Part shown: in pieces, positions 50,777 to 61,276 of the stretch | How the letters are laid out: each line of letters opens with the position of its first letter | Position numbering within the stretch: position 1 is the first letter of the stretch | From: Clostridia bacterium | GTDB taxonomy: Bacteria > Bacillota > Clostridia > Christensenellales > CAG-314 | Reading direction: 5' to 3' | NCBI GenBank assembly: GCA_028698585.1 | Contig: JAQVWG010000004.1 | Location: forward strand, 57,138-121,137 | DNA length: 64,000 bases | Translations under genes and position numbers: made by a program | Notes under the pieces: generated by a model | Databases searched by the model: none | Told to the model about the DNA's origin: nothing | Seen by the model: the letters and a program-made list of their open reading frames with translations, nothing else

Positions 50777-52012
50777 ATCTCTCCCAAGCGGTATAGGTGT
50801 TGGCGTAAACCGTTACTAATGTGCTGATACCAGTTGCACCAAATATTTACAATCTACCGTATTATAGTGTCGTCTTATCCACCTGTCAACGAAGGCAGAA
50901 TATAATTATATAACTTTTTTTGTAGTGCATATTGCTTACTCAACATGTTATGTATAAATGCTCTAATTGGTTTATCTAGTTTTTTGAATTACCGTTATAC
51001 ATGACGTAGATACATATATACATATAGGAAAAAGAGCATATATGAAACTAATAAAGAGGACTCAAACGGTCTTTTCATGCAAAGAACTATCAAGGTTTGG
51101 TGAACAGCCATTAGAAAGGATTATATCTTAACAAGAGGTGATGAGAGTGCTGAATCAGTTAGACTAATAAATGTATTGAACTAATATGACAGATAATAGC
51201 AAGAAGATAATTTATATGCAAACAAACGGATAGCGAAGTTTAAGTAGCCAAATGTCACTGCCATAGAACTAATAGCCGACATAAACTCTCCGACTATTGC
51301 TGTGCATATAAGTCGACATGTACTGCGGCGATAACGTGTAAAACAAAACAAATTATTAGGAGAAAAAAATAATATTATCGATTAAGTAGATGATGTGGAT
51401 TATTCGTCTTCAGCATTATTTACGTATTAGAGATACTATTATCACTGGGCATTAAATATTGATTAATATTACATAACCAACAATGGTTAGCCGCAGTGTC
51501 ATGTAATAAGAGAACTTGCAACAGGATAAATAGAAATGGAACGAGAATATATTGCACAGATATTAAGAAATTATTACCTCGATAGATGTTCAATGTGTGG
51601 GTTTAATCCCGTAGAGACTAACTTAGTTGTTATAGACTAGACAAAAGTGATGGTGCACTATGCCTACGGTGTCACCGAAGGTATAGCTTATGCTACTGGC
51701 ATGACAGTAGATATACATCACAGAGTTTAATACAAGCTATATTGTAGTGTTGTGACCACAGGGTGGAGCGAACTGTTAGCAAGACAATACATGCTTATAT
51801 GAAGCTAAGCGTTGCCTTGTTATAGAACAGTTAAAGAACATTTGGTGAAGAGAAAATAAGTTAATAAGCCCAGAATAAGTGTTTACTTGTATGCGCGTAT
51901 ATGTCACTAGACATAGTTGAATACCCAAAAAAATCTAAGTGAATATTATGCCGCGATATCAGTTTTTACGCAGATTCAGTCATACACGTTTAGGATTCAA
52001 CATTTATTCTCA
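50777..52012. other. Long intergenic region with decayed coding remnants
   Basis: About 1.2 kb without an intact gene. It contains the HNH-like remnant at 51536-51747. The rest has only short unrelated frames. Confidence 0.55.
51536..51747 (+). pseudogene. HNH-nuclease-like remnant with frameshift
   Basis: A frame starting at 51536 encodes RCSMCGFNPVETNLVVID and stops. In another frame, from 51646, the sequence continues SDGALCLRCHRRYS and ends at 51747. Together these give the CxxC ... LxxD ... CxxCH plan of HNH endonucleases. The missing DH step and the frame change suggest a decayed gene. Short, so caution is needed. Confidence 0.35.
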
Positions 52013-52870
52013 TTAACATGAGTGCGTTGGCTCTGTCAAAACTCGTACCCCTCGTTTGGCATTTTGTAAAATAAGGCAGTCTGGGGATAGCTTTTTCGAA
52101 AAGCCGTTTTCTTGTAAAACACGGTTTATTATTGACATTGCATCCTCATCAATACCGTCCCAATTGTATATTTCACGTCCGCTCAAACGGTTCAGGTATG
52201 CGAGATTGGGTATGTTTCGTTTCTCAAAAGCAACCGACGCACTTTTGGGCAACTTATCTAGTAGAATTGATATTGGTTGCATGGTTTTTGGCTCTTTATA
52301 TGGGAAGGATTTATCAAACTCCGCTACTGCCGACATGTCAATGTCAAAACAAGAGTTTTCTCTAAACTTGCCTTTGACCGATGAAAACGCACCTTCGTAT
52401 AACTCTAATGCCATAAGAGCATCGAAACTCTTACCACCAAGGCTTGTTATGCCAAATACCTCTCCTGCTTGAAATCCAAAGCGAGGATAGTACTCGGGAT
52501 GACCATAAATCAATACCCCTAACGCATTAGTTTTTTGTGCTTCTAGTAGCGAATAGCGTGTTAACGTCGAGCCGACACCTTTATTTTGAAAAGCGGGCAA
52601 CACACTTAGCGGACCGAATGTCAGTACTTCTGTTTCCGTGCCGTCGCTTGCCAAAACAACCGCTTTTGAGTAAACAATATTTCCAACAATTTCGCCGTTA
52701 ATTTCTGCAACAAAATCTAGCTGCGGGACATAAAAAGGGCTTGTGCGCAAAGTGTGAATAAGATAGTGTTCTTCACAAGTGCGATGAGAAAATCCCCAGA
52801 ACGCCTCACGTGTAACCTCTTCGACTCTTCTATAGTCTGCAGGTGTCTCCAATCTTAAATGTATTTCCAT
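52013..52870 (-). CDS. GNAT family N-acetyltransferase (YhbS-like) with C-terminal extension
   Basis: The N-terminal ~165 residues are a GNAT acetyltransferase fold. Motif A for acetyl-CoA binding is VLPAFQNKGVGSTLT, and the later YYPRFGF motif is typical of the COG3153/YhbS group. About 120 further residues follow, ending in a segment with several cysteines and lysines that I do not recognise. 285 residues in total. A GGAAG ribosome site lies before the ATG. Substrate unknown. It is the first of four GNAT genes in the 52-59 kb accessory zone. Confidence 0.87.
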   Translation of the reverse strand: MEIHLRLETPADYRRVEEVTREAFWGFSHRTCEEHYLIHTLRTSPFYVPQLDFVAEINGEIVGNIVYSKAVVLASDGTETEVLTFGPLSVLPAFQNKGVGSTLTRYSLLEAQKTNALGVLIYGHPEYYPRFGFQAGEVFGITSLGGKSFDALMALELYEGAFSSVKGKFRENSCFDIDMSAVAEFDKSFPYKEPKTMQPISILLDKLPKSASVAFEKRNIPNLAYLNRLSGREIYNWDGIDEDAMSIINRVLQENGFSKKLSPDCLILQNAKRGVRVLTEPTHSC

Positions 52871-53201
52871 AATTTACTTCCATAATATAAAAACGGGCTT
52901 AATCAAACTACACCTTACCCATTCCTATCCCCAGCATAATAATGTATTGCATAAGGAACCCTATTTACATAATTATAAAGTACCTATCCTATGCAAGACG
53001 AATAAAACTCAAGCACCCGTACATTTAGGCAGGATTACTATCCGTTCTTATTCGTACAGGGTGCTTATACTTGCTACTCATTTACTTATCGTAAAGGTTG
53101 TCATTAATAGTACTGTTACTCTTGATATAATTGCATGAATCTTATAACGTTCTTGCATAACATGATATGCGCGTTTTGACTTAGCATTGCTTGTCTAGAT
53201 T
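52871..53201. other. Intergenic region with minus-strand terminator
   Basis: About 330 bp; contains the terminator at 53011-53066 and no gene. Confidence 0.6.
53011..53066 (-). terminator. Terminator of the OsmC-CPBP operon
   Basis: AAGCACCCGTAC (53011-53022) and GTACAGGGTGCTT (53054-53066) form a long stem with one bulge. On the minus strand GAGTTTTATT follows, suitable for ending the upstream minus-strand genes. Confidence 0.65.
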
Positions 53202-53942
53202 CTATGAGAACAACACGGTAAACACATATCCTGCGCCAACCATTAACACATTGCTTAAACTATGCATAAGAATCGGGTAAAGAATACTTTTGGTTTTTTG
53301 GTAAACCATTCCTTGTATTGTCCCAATTGCGAACGCATAAATTAACTGAAAATAATCAGCTTCGAAGGCTAATGGTATCAACGACCATTTAACATGTGCA
53401 AAGGCAAATAATATAGATGACAGTATAACCTCTAAAGTAACACTGCCTTTAATCTTAATGCTTTTGCCAAATGAGTATGTAAGAAGAGTGATTGGTAATG
53501 CTCGATATATAACTTCTTCTGCTGGTCCACTTAAGAGTAACTGGAATCCTAACGTCCCAATAACATTCCTTCTATCTAGAGGAAACGCATAGACAGGAAG
53601 CTGGTTGTTCAATGTCATAAAGGTGTGTAGAGCGACAGAAAGCACGACAAAAGCAGCGACAAATATGCATAGGTACTTGATTCCCTTTTTCTTGTCACCG
53701 AGTCGAAAATAGAAGTCAAGGTTCAGAAGCTTGCTTAACACCAGAATCAATGCTAATGCTATCAATAATTCAACAACATGATGAATGGAAACCTCAGCAA
53801 AGCAATCGAATGGATCTATTGACTGATAAGGAATTAAACCTGCAACAAGGTGACCTGCTTTCCCCAACAATATCTGAGCAAGAAGTAGTATTATAAAAAC
53901 GATTACTCCGAATAATGCTCTATTGCGTTCCAGTACTTTCAT
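53202..53942 (-). CDS. CPBP (CAAX-type) intramembrane metalloprotease
   Basis: A 246-residue membrane protein of the Abi/CPBP family. The catalytic motifs are present: EEVIYR in GPAEEVIYRALP, then FAFAH, then HSLSN in a late helix (ILMHSLSNVLMV). About seven membrane helices. Related proteins process prenylated peptides, give self-immunity to bacteriocins or take part in signalling. No bacteriocin gene is visible here. It starts four bases inside the end of the OsmC gene (ATGA overlap), so the two are translationally coupled. Confidence 0.9.
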   Translation of the reverse strand: MKVLERNRALFGVIVFIILLLAQILLGKAGHLVAGLIPYQSIDPFDCFAEVSIHHVVELLIALALILVLSKLLNLDFYFRLGDKKKGIKYLCIFVAAFVVLSVALHTFMTLNNQLPVYAFPLDRRNVIGTLGFQLLLSGPAEEVIYRALPITLLTYSFGKSIKIKGSVTLEVILSSILFAFAHVKWSLIPLAFEADYFQLIYAFAIGTIQGMVYQKTKSILYPILMHSLSNVLMVGAGYVFTVLFS

Positions 53943-54403
53943 AGAACCAGCCCTCTTGCTTGTTGACCTTGGTTTTCCGTGATTTTGTGCAACTCGAAGG
54001 TTATTTCTACTACTACATTATTCTTAACTGCCTGCCAAACCGGAGCAATGGCTTCTGCCTGCTTAATTACTTTTTCCATATCAATGTCTGTAATGTCTTC
54101 AGATTCAATGCTTAAATGAAGACGGACTTCTTTCAGCGTAAGTGGGCGTTCAGTGCGAACTCCCTCTGCAGTCGCTGTATAAGATGTAATATGTTTATCT
54201 AACCTACCCAATAAAAAAACCACAGTGGTGCTGACGCATGAAGCAATGCTTATGAGCAGTATCTCTAAACCAGCAAAACCTTGCCCGCTACCAAGTGGCG
54301 GTGCAAAATCTGAGGGTATTGTGATAGTTGGGTATGTATCGGAAACACATTCGAAATGTACCCTATTATCTGTTCTTTTGACTCTAACAACTAAATTATC
54401 CAT
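53939..54403 (-). CDS. OsmC family protein lacking the second active-site cysteine
   Basis: A 154-residue OsmC/Ohr-like protein. Enzymes of this family reduce organic hydroperoxides with a pair of cysteines. The first is Cys56 in SIASCVST. At the position of the second, where relatives read CPV, this protein has Ala120 (IAPVWQAVKNN). It may use another thiol or have a non-peroxidase role. Overlaps the CPBP protease gene by four bases. A ribosome site (GGAGGAA) precedes the ATG. Confidence 0.88.
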   Translation of the reverse strand: MDNLVVRVKRTDNRVHFECVSDTYPTITIPSDFAPPLGSGQGFAGLEILLISIASCVSTTVVFLLGRLDKHITSYTATAEGVRTERPLTLKEVRLHLSIESEDITDIDMEKVIKQAEAIAPVWQAVKNNVVVEITFELHKITENQGQQARGLVL

Positions 54404-55336
54404 GATGATTCCTCCATAAATATGTATTATTTAATCGCTAAATCAGAGTAGCTCAGAGAACATTGTCAACGCATGTCTATTTCTCTGTCAGAAATATCCA
54501 TATAAGTTAATATATTCTGTGTGGTTAATTAAAATAATATCGCGTCAGTAAAGCAGTAAAAGAATCCAATTTGACAAGATTATCGATATAATTTGACAAA
54601 TACCCTTGCGCATGCTGATGGTTCAGTGGGTTCGAGTACATAATTGGTCTTCGTTTCTTTATCGCGCAGCAAATGATATCAGTATGTGATTGCATGACTG
54701 TAGAGTGTTTTCATAATCCGAGATATTTTCGTTTTATGAATACCCTGACGTAAATGTCTTATATCGGTAGTGAAGTATCATCATCATAAATGACACGGTT
54801 CACGTTCTTACACATTGACATAGTACGGACTCTTTAGACAAAGCTCGCTTGTTAAGAAAATAGCAATACAGCGCTGGTTGCTTACACCCCACCGATTACA
54901 TGATATCGCACATGGATGTACCATAATATCCATACAATTAAACATTTACTGCTTCATGGATGATTTTCTCTCGGCTCTCATTCATTTGCGACTAATATTT
55001 AACATTAACTTATGTTAATATATCAGGGAAAGTTGGTGATGTCAACGAAAAAACCTCAGTTATCACCGTACAAAAAAATATTCTGTATATGACTTATATT
55101 CATCTAGGTTTTTGCGAATTACCCCCGTTTTTAGACATAAATAACCTCTGCGTGGTTTATCCTCAGACAGATACCCGTTATTTACTACAACTCGCAGTCG
55201 TGGCTACGACACCACTTCGTTTCTCCCACCTACAGAGTTTAGAGTGGATTAAATGTTAGTTAGCAAGGGAAATATTTGTTTATTTTAGCCCTTATTTGAA
55301 TCTAAACACGAAGTTTCGATGGAAACCCCGAGATTA
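54404..55336. other. Long intergenic region
   Basis: About 930 bp between two minus-strand genes. It should contain the promoter of the OsmC-CPBP pair. No gene, tRNA or clear repeat was recognised. Confidence 0.5.
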
Positions 55337-56287
55337 TTAGTTATCGTCATGAATGGTCCGTTTAACCGATAGCAATGCTGGCTTAAAATATTTTTTCCAA
55401 AAGTAGTTGGCATAAGGATTCGCTGTTTCGTAATCTACGTGTGCACAGGGTAGATTGTTTACTGAACAAAACGTAGCGACTTCTTCGACAAATCTCTTGC
55501 CAATGCCTCTACCTCTATAATCTTGTACTATGTAAGCGCCGATTTCGTCCAACATCGCAAACTTTTCTTTCGACATACAAATAACGTTGTTTTCGTCGTT
55601 TATGCTGATATTAATAAAACCTACCAGATTTCCTAAGTGTTCAGCAATCAGAACGCAACCTTTATCAACTAGATTGGATAAAGCTTGAACAGAAAAATCC
55701 TCCCTAATTAGAAAGGTAGGGGACTCCGCATAGTAGCTTTCGGATTCCTTTACCAATGCACTTAGTGCTATTAAATCTACTGGAGTCGCTTTGCGTATTA
55801 AGATATCGTTAGGTAAGACACAGTTAGATTTTTTTAGACTCGCATATGCGTCAATTAAATAAGACCCGAATCCTAGATTATATAAGGTACTTATTACTTC
55901 GTCGTCAGAACAAGCTACAGTTGCGTAATGATTTTTGAACCCTTTCTGTACCCATATCTTAGCAAGGTCGCTGTACATAGCCTGATAGATATCCTTACGA
56001 TTGTCCAGAATTGTGGCGTTTCCGACATAAGGTACGAATACGCTTGGCGCGCCGTGGAAGATAAAAGCGTCGTAAGCCATGTAGCCGACGATAGCGTCGT
56101 CGACAAGCGCAATCACCGCTCTGTCGTTCATAACGTGCGCTTGGATATAATCTATGACCTCCTCGTCGTTACACCAGTATCTATATGCATCATTGTCCGA
56201 ACAAAAACGTTCAAGCTGGTTTTCCCATATTGTTAACGCCTGCGGAATATGTTCGGGTATCATTTTTTCAATTTTAATTTTGTGCAT
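55337..56287 (-). CDS. Double-domain GNAT N-acetyltransferase
   Basis: Two GNAT-like domains. The N-terminal one (about 1-145) is weak and lacks a clear motif A. The C-terminal one (about 165-316) has motif A as DYRGRGIGKRFVEEV and motif B as NYFWKKYF. The ATG at 56287 is preferred, because a G-rich site (TGGGGGAA) lies before it; the longer frame begins with TTG at 56305. 316 residues. Tandem GNAT proteins often modify aminoglycosides, peptides or tRNA, but the substrate here cannot be deduced. Confidence 0.85.
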   Translation of the reverse strand: MHKIKIEKMIPEHIPQALTIWENQLERFCSDNDAYRYWCNDEEVIDYIQAHVMNDRAVIALVDDAIVGYMAYDAFIFHGAPSVFVPYVGNATILDNRKDIYQAMYSDLAKIWVQKGFKNHYATVACSDDEVISTLYNLGFGSYLIDAYASLKKSNCVLPNDILIRKATPVDLIALSALVKESESYYAESPTFLIREDFSVQALSNLVDKGCVLIAEHLGNLVGFINISINDENNVICMSKEKFAMLDEIGAYIVQDYRGRGIGKRFVEEVATFCSVNNLPCAHVDYETANPYANYFWKKYFKPALLSVKRTIHDDN

Positions 56288-57159
56288 CGCTAACTGTTCC
56301 CCCAAATACTATCTGTCCAAATTTGTATACCATAACAGATGCGAATAGTCAACAATCTAACGCCTTAACAATTACTTAATGCGTTTAGACGTCGACACGT
56401 GAATGAACTGATTATACTAGCGTGTTTTTGAACCGAACTGCGCGGATTTTTGAAATTAATAACTAAGCGAACGAAATATATGGATAATTTTGGAGTGAAA
56501 AATACATACTTACTAGCTACAATAATCTAATTCACTAGACCAACACAAGTTGTTCAATAAATTGCTTGTTTGCATGTTTGCGAGCGTATAAACCTATATG
56601 GCAATCTTACAAAACTCATGCGAGTTAATAAGTCATCAACAATCGGGCAGATTATTACGCACTGGCTTTAGTTTGCTTAATTAATGCAAAACGGTGCATA
56701 CAGCACGGTAGTACGATTTTTTCGGCTTTTGTCAATGATTTTTTCCGGCATTATTAGTTTTCATGAATTAACACTTGCTTACTTGTATGTTTTATGATAT
56801 ATGTATGAAGCATAATATACAACCCTTTGTCATATTAAAAAACTTTTGAATAACTGTGGAATAGACTAACAGTGCGACACCAACACTCGGAAACCACTAT
56901 TTTTCTTCATGTTTTTCATGCTGATAATAGGCGTAGTTCATAATGCCGTTTGGACTTTTGACGCTCGTTAGTGTCACGAGGGCTAAAATAAAGCAATAGT
57001 ATGTTATGGATAATTCGTCACTTTGGATGCGATATTATAGTGGTTACTTTCGGTTGGATTGAGAGTAATATTATCTTATCTTTGCGCTTGCGGAAAAAAA
57101 CATGCAAGATTGGATGTGTAGCCACATCCTAAATATGTTATTTAGCAGGAGGAGCTAAT
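56288..57159. other. Long intergenic region
   Basis: About 870 bp between divergent GNAT genes. A 7-bp hairpin (GGATGTG / CACATCC, 57112-57129) lies just upstream of the next gene's ribosome site. Nothing else was recognised. Confidence 0.5.
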
Positions 57160-57642
57160 ATGACACTGTATAATCAAGAATTAAAAACTTCTAGTGGGCT
57201 CAACGACACAATTGTAATTACTTCTGAACACACCGACGAAGATACTAGATATGTATGCGAGCATTTAATTAATCATAATATAGTTAATACACAGGGACTT
57301 CTTAGCAAGCCTGGTATTGATATCAATTTATATATTAAAGACGGCGATAAAATCATCGGAGCCATATTATGTGATTCTTTTAACATGTGCCTTTACATAG
57401 ATGTGTTATGGTTAGATGAAACATATAGGGGAAAGGGGTATGGAAAGGCCCTAATAAGCAAAGCTGAGCAATTAGCCAAAGAACATGGATGTATTTTTTC
57501 ACACACTAATACATTTAGTTATCAGGCTCCCGATTTCTATATAGCATGTGGGTATGAAGTATTTGCTACTCTGCAGGATTATCCGAACGGAATTGTCCAG
57601 TTTTTTTTTAAAGAAAAAGTTGTAAGTCTCATGTATCATTAA
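57160..57642 (+). CDS. GNAT family N-acetyltransferase
   Basis: A 160-residue single-domain acetyltransferase. Motif A is DETYRGKGYGKALIS, and the later QAPDFYIACGYEVF matches motif B. A strong AGGAGGAG site precedes the ATG. A small hairpin immediately upstream could affect access to that site. Substrate unknown. Confidence 0.88.
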   Translation: MTLYNQELKTSSGLNDTIVITSEHTDEDTRYVCEHLINHNIVNTQGLLSKPGIDINLYIKDGDKIIGAILCDSFNMCLYIDVLWLDETYRGKGYGKALISKAEQLAKEHGCIFSHTNTFSYQAPDFYIACGYEVFATLQDYPNGIVQFFFKEKVVSLMYH

Positions 57643-57831
57643 GCCATTAATCTATCACTTAATAATTTGTTGATTAAGTTTTTTGTCAATAATGCAATGA
57701 CCGTCTTAGTTATCACCGTATTACTGTAGACAGGTCGATTCCGTATCCGGCATTCGTACTGTATGAACGCAGTAGATGGGTTAACGGATACAAGCAAAAT
57801 GGTGCTCAATCGCACAATAGGAGGATTCAAA

Positions 57832-58626
57832 ATGAACTACATCAAAAACAACAAATTGGCTTGGGAGGACGCATTCAAAAATCGGCGACAAGGATGGGGC
57901 GAAAATCATTGGGAACGACTATCCAATGAGACGCTGCCTTTTTTTAATGAAGATATGGTTACCGAACTAAGGGGAATTGGGCTTGAGGGCAAAAGGATTG
58001 CACAGTTTTGTTGTAATAACGGCAGGGAATTGTTATCCGCCATGCAGTTACGCCCGTCGTTCGGTGTCGGTTTTGATATCGCCGAAGATTTCATTGAGCA
58101 AGCCCGACAAATAGCGGCGAAGCTTGGGCAGACAAACTGTGAGTTCGTGGCATGCAACATATTAGATATTGATGAATTATACCACAACAGCTTTGATTTT
58201 ATCTTCTTTACTGTGGGAGCAATTACATGGTTTGAAGATTTGGATTTACTGTTCGAAAAGGTAGGAAAATGCCTAAGACCACACGGAAAATTGATTATCA
58301 ACGATTCTCATCCCTTCATCAACATGTTGCCCTTGCCGGGCGAAGATGCGTACGACCCAGAGCACTTAAGCCAAGTAGCTTATTCTTATTTTAGAAAAGA
58401 GCCATGGATTGAAACTAATGGTATGAGCTACATAACTCCAGAGTATCATTCGAAGACTTTTACGAGTTTTTCGCACACAATGTCAAGCATAGTCAACGCC
58501 ATAGTTGGTGCTGGAATTACCATAAAAAAATTAAACGAGTATGACTATGACATTGGGCTTACCGATGACTATGAAGGAAAGGGATTCCCCCTGTCGTTTA
58601 TATTACTCTGCGAAAAGAGTAAGTAA
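57832..58626 (+). CDS. SAM-dependent class I methyltransferase
   Basis: A 264-residue soluble methyltransferase. SAM-binding motif I is altered: IAQFCCNNGRELL instead of a GxGxG loop. Later motifs are clear: VGFDIAEDFIEQA, CNILDID and HGKLIINDSHPF. This variant is seen in small uncharacterised methyltransferases of Bacillota. The ATG at 57832 follows AGGAGG; the longer frame from 57763 has no ribosome site. Twenty bases separate it from the following GNAT gene, which suggests one transcript. Confidence 0.85.
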   Translation: MNYIKNNKLAWEDAFKNRRQGWGENHWERLSNETLPFFNEDMVTELRGIGLEGKRIAQFCCNNGRELLSAMQLRPSFGVGFDIAEDFIEQARQIAAKLGQTNCEFVACNILDIDELYHNSFDFIFFTVGAITWFEDLDLLFEKVGKCLRPHGKLIINDSHPFINMLPLPGEDAYDPEHLSQVAYSYFRKEPWIETNGMSYITPEYHSKTFTSFSHTMSSIVNAIVGAGITIKKLNEYDYDIGLTDDYEGKGFPLSFILLCEKSK

Positions 58627-58646
58627 GAATATAAGGAGCGATTGTT

Positions 58647-59075
58647 GTGATTACATATAGAGAAGACCGATTAAACGCAGATACATATATTGATTTTCTG
58701 AAAAAAACCGATTTAGGTTCGCAATATCCAAAGGAACGATTTAGAGAGAGAATTGAGAAGTTGGTTAGAAATGCTTCGATTAGCCTTGTCGCAAGAGATG
58801 GAGTGAGGATAGTTGGTGTTTTGTTTGGACTTACAGATTTTGCATATTGGTTTTATGTAACGGATTTAGGTGTAGATCGTCAATATGAAGGACAAGGGAT
58901 TGGACGTTCATTGATGAAAAGAGCACATGAACTTGCTGGCGGCGAAAAAGATATTGCTATGTATTTGATAGCTAATGATAATGCAATCCCTTTTTATGAA
59001 AAGATAGGGATGAAATTAGCAGATGATGTTATGCAGTACAATAAGATTGAATGGACTGAATTTACAGTAGAATAA
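58647..59075 (+). CDS. GNAT family N-acetyltransferase
   Basis: A 142-residue acetyltransferase with motif A as VDRQYEGQGIGRSLMKRA and motif B NAIPFYEKIGMK. It starts with GTG at 58647, with AAGGAG at 58634-58639. It follows the methyltransferase gene by 20 bp, so the two are probably one operon. Base and codon choice (many AAA, GAT and ATT codons) differ from the ATA-rich core genes, consistent with acquisition. Confidence 0.87.
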   Translation: MITYREDRLNADTYIDFLKKTDLGSQYPKERFRERIEKLVRNASISLVARDGVRIVGVLFGLTDFAYWFYVTDLGVDRQYEGQGIGRSLMKRAHELAGGEKDIAMYLIANDNAIPFYEKIGMKLADDVMQYNKIEWTEFTVE

Positions 59076-59510
59076 TGTACGGTGGAATAGAACGGAGAAT
59101 ATTAGTATTGCGAATAGATTGGCGCCAACAGAGAATATGAAATTAAAGTTGCTCTGTTATGAAAGGATTATGATTTGAATCGTTCAGTATTTATTAAGGA
59201 AAAAATGTAAACCTAATGCATTTTTAAGTCAATGATTAATCAAATAATAATATCTAGATAAAGCTATTGGACAAAAATGCACTATTAGGTACCATTATAG
59301 CCAGCACATGCTGTGGAAAGCGAAGATACTCGAAACTATGTTACTATTATTCAACTATAATTGGGTAACTACGTGCATCACTGCTATAGGGATGATTAGT
59401 ACAGAGCTAATGCATAAATTGCCCAATATCCAGTAAGGACAAACTTGAGCATGAAATGACAGGACAAAATATTAATACCTGAGTATACTATAGTCAAGAG
59501 GTAAGAACAA
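59076..59510. other. Intergenic region
   Basis: About 430 bp of AT-rich sequence between the GNAT and AraC-type genes; no feature recognised. Confidence 0.5.
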
Positions 59511-60401
59511 ATGGAGTGGCTAAGCGCTATTAAAAAGGCAATATCATATATTGAAGAGAACATTACCAGTGATGTTACAATTGAAGAGATATGTAAGAAG
59601 GTAAATATATCACAGTTCTATTTTCAAAGAAGCTTTAATATTCTAACCGGCTATACTATTGCTGAATATATAAGAAATAGAAGATTATATTTGGCTTCGT
59701 TGGAACTTATTGGTAGTGATAATAAGATAATTGATATTGCCTATAAATACGGATATGAAACTCCCGAAAGCTTCACTAAGGCTTATACTAGATTCCATGG
59801 TATAACGCCGAAGGAAGCAAATAAAAAGCGGAATATGATAAAAGTTTTCTTACCCTTAACAATAAAAATAGATATATCAGGAGGAGAAACTATGGATTAT
59901 GTAGTAGAAAAAATGAATGAATTCACAATAATTGGTTTTGAGTATGTCGTGGGCTTTGAGGAAGGATATAAGGTTATTCCTACATATTGGGACGATGTAT
60001 TCAAGAACCATGTTAAAGCACTTATTGATGGTAAAAAGCCTAAGACAGCGATTGAACATGCCATTATTGACAATTGTATAGGCGAGTTCGGTGCCTGTAT
60101 TGACGATTTGGGCAATGGTAAGTTTAGATATATTATCGCTGGGAGATATAATGGCGGTAATGTCCCCGATAATATGGTGACTTATACATTCCCCAGTGTT
60201 GAATGGGCTAAGTTTAGTGCCAGAGGACCACTCCCTGGGTCTTTACAATCAATCAATACTAAGGTGTTTAAGGAATGGGTGCCAGGTAATCCCGATTATG
60301 ACATTGCAGCAGATTTCAATCTCGAGTGGTATTCACCGAATGGTAATCCTAAGGATTATGACTATGAGAGTGCTGTTTGGCTTCCGGTGGTCAAGAAGTA
60401 A
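59511..60401 (+). CDS. AraC family regulator with GyrI-like effector domain
   Basis: A 296-residue transcription regulator. Residues about 5-105 hold the two helix-turn-helix units of AraC/XylS proteins (VTIEEICKKVNISQFYFQRSF and IIDIAYKYGYETPESFTKAY, ending GITPKEANK). Residues about 125-296 form a GyrI-like small-molecule-binding domain. This Rob-like order is common in regulators of drug and stress responses. AGAGGT precedes the ATG. Target genes are unknown; the acetyltransferases and methyltransferase nearby are possible. Confidence 0.9.
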   Translation: MEWLSAIKKAISYIEENITSDVTIEEICKKVNISQFYFQRSFNILTGYTIAEYIRNRRLYLASLELIGSDNKIIDIAYKYGYETPESFTKAYTRFHGITPKEANKKRNMIKVFLPLTIKIDISGGETMDYVVEKMNEFTIIGFEYVVGFEEGYKVIPTYWDDVFKNHVKALIDGKKPKTAIEHAIIDNCIGEFGACIDDLGNGKFRYIIAGRYNGGNVPDNMVTYTFPSVEWAKFSARGPLPGSLQSINTKVFKEWVPGNPDYDIAADFNLEWYSPNGNPKDYDYESAVWLPVVKK

Positions 60402-61276
60402 CTTAATTGCATTGGAATAATCAGCTACATGCCCTGTATTCCAGTCTAATAATGGTTGAGGACGCAGAAGTAACAAGCACGTATGCAATCTTGTATACGG
60501 GCATGTAATTCTTGCACCGTTGCTTAGACGAATTGGATTATTACGATAAGTTATGGAGTCTTAATTGGTATATTAAGTCCGCTTCGATAAGAATATACTG
60601 CGAAACGCCGCCTGTTGGCGCGGATAAATGTTATGTTAATCAGAAGCTATACTAATATATAGCAGCTGATTTTAAAGTGTGCGTTTTTGTGACTGTTTAT
60701 CAAATGCGCAAAGCATTTGACTGGAATAGGCTCAATGCATTCAAGGGATACCTTCAAGCAACTGGTAATCAGTAATGCGTTATTATGTATCGTTACATCC
60801 TGCAACAATGACTGATACCTTGATTGCACGGAGGATGATACATTACGTTGTCACATGGCACATGTAACTCGTGAATAGTAATTATAATGCGCAAATGCTA
60901 TATGTCTTAATGAACAACAGAACTAAATTATGTAATGTGTCAAGAGCTATAGGTATGTGTATTAATCAATCCCACTAGCTACACAATTAAAATATTCTGT
61001 ATTAACCTTATTCAGCACGCCACAGAATAACGCAAGCGATTACAAATATTCATCAATGTGTTTTATCTAACTGATATCCTAATGCGCATTTACTTATAAT
61101 ATATTTTTATTGCACATTTTTTTGATTATAACTATGCGCATGTTATAGATTATGACGCGTTTTTTACTTAGTTTCTACCATTCGGCCTTGACTTTTGACA
61201 GATTTAAGAGTATTATATGTATAGTACCGTTAAACAATCGTTTAATACAGACGGGGCTAATATATTGGAGGAAAAA
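60402..61276. other. Long intergenic region with rocD promoter
   Basis: About 870 bp. A weak 7-bp hairpin (60413-60443) follows the AraC-type gene, and the rocD promoter is at 61188-61216. No gene is supported in between. Confidence 0.55.
61188..61216 (+). promoter_or_regulatory. rocD promoter
   Basis: TTGACT (61188-61193), 17 bases, then TATTAT (61211-61216). The transcript would start near 61223, so the in-frame ATG at 61217 would not be used and the ATG at 61277 would. Confidence 0.6.

Noticed and set aside
53202..53942. Bacteriocin immunity locus around the CPBP protease
   Set aside because: No precursor peptide, modification enzyme or dedicated exporter is seen nearby.
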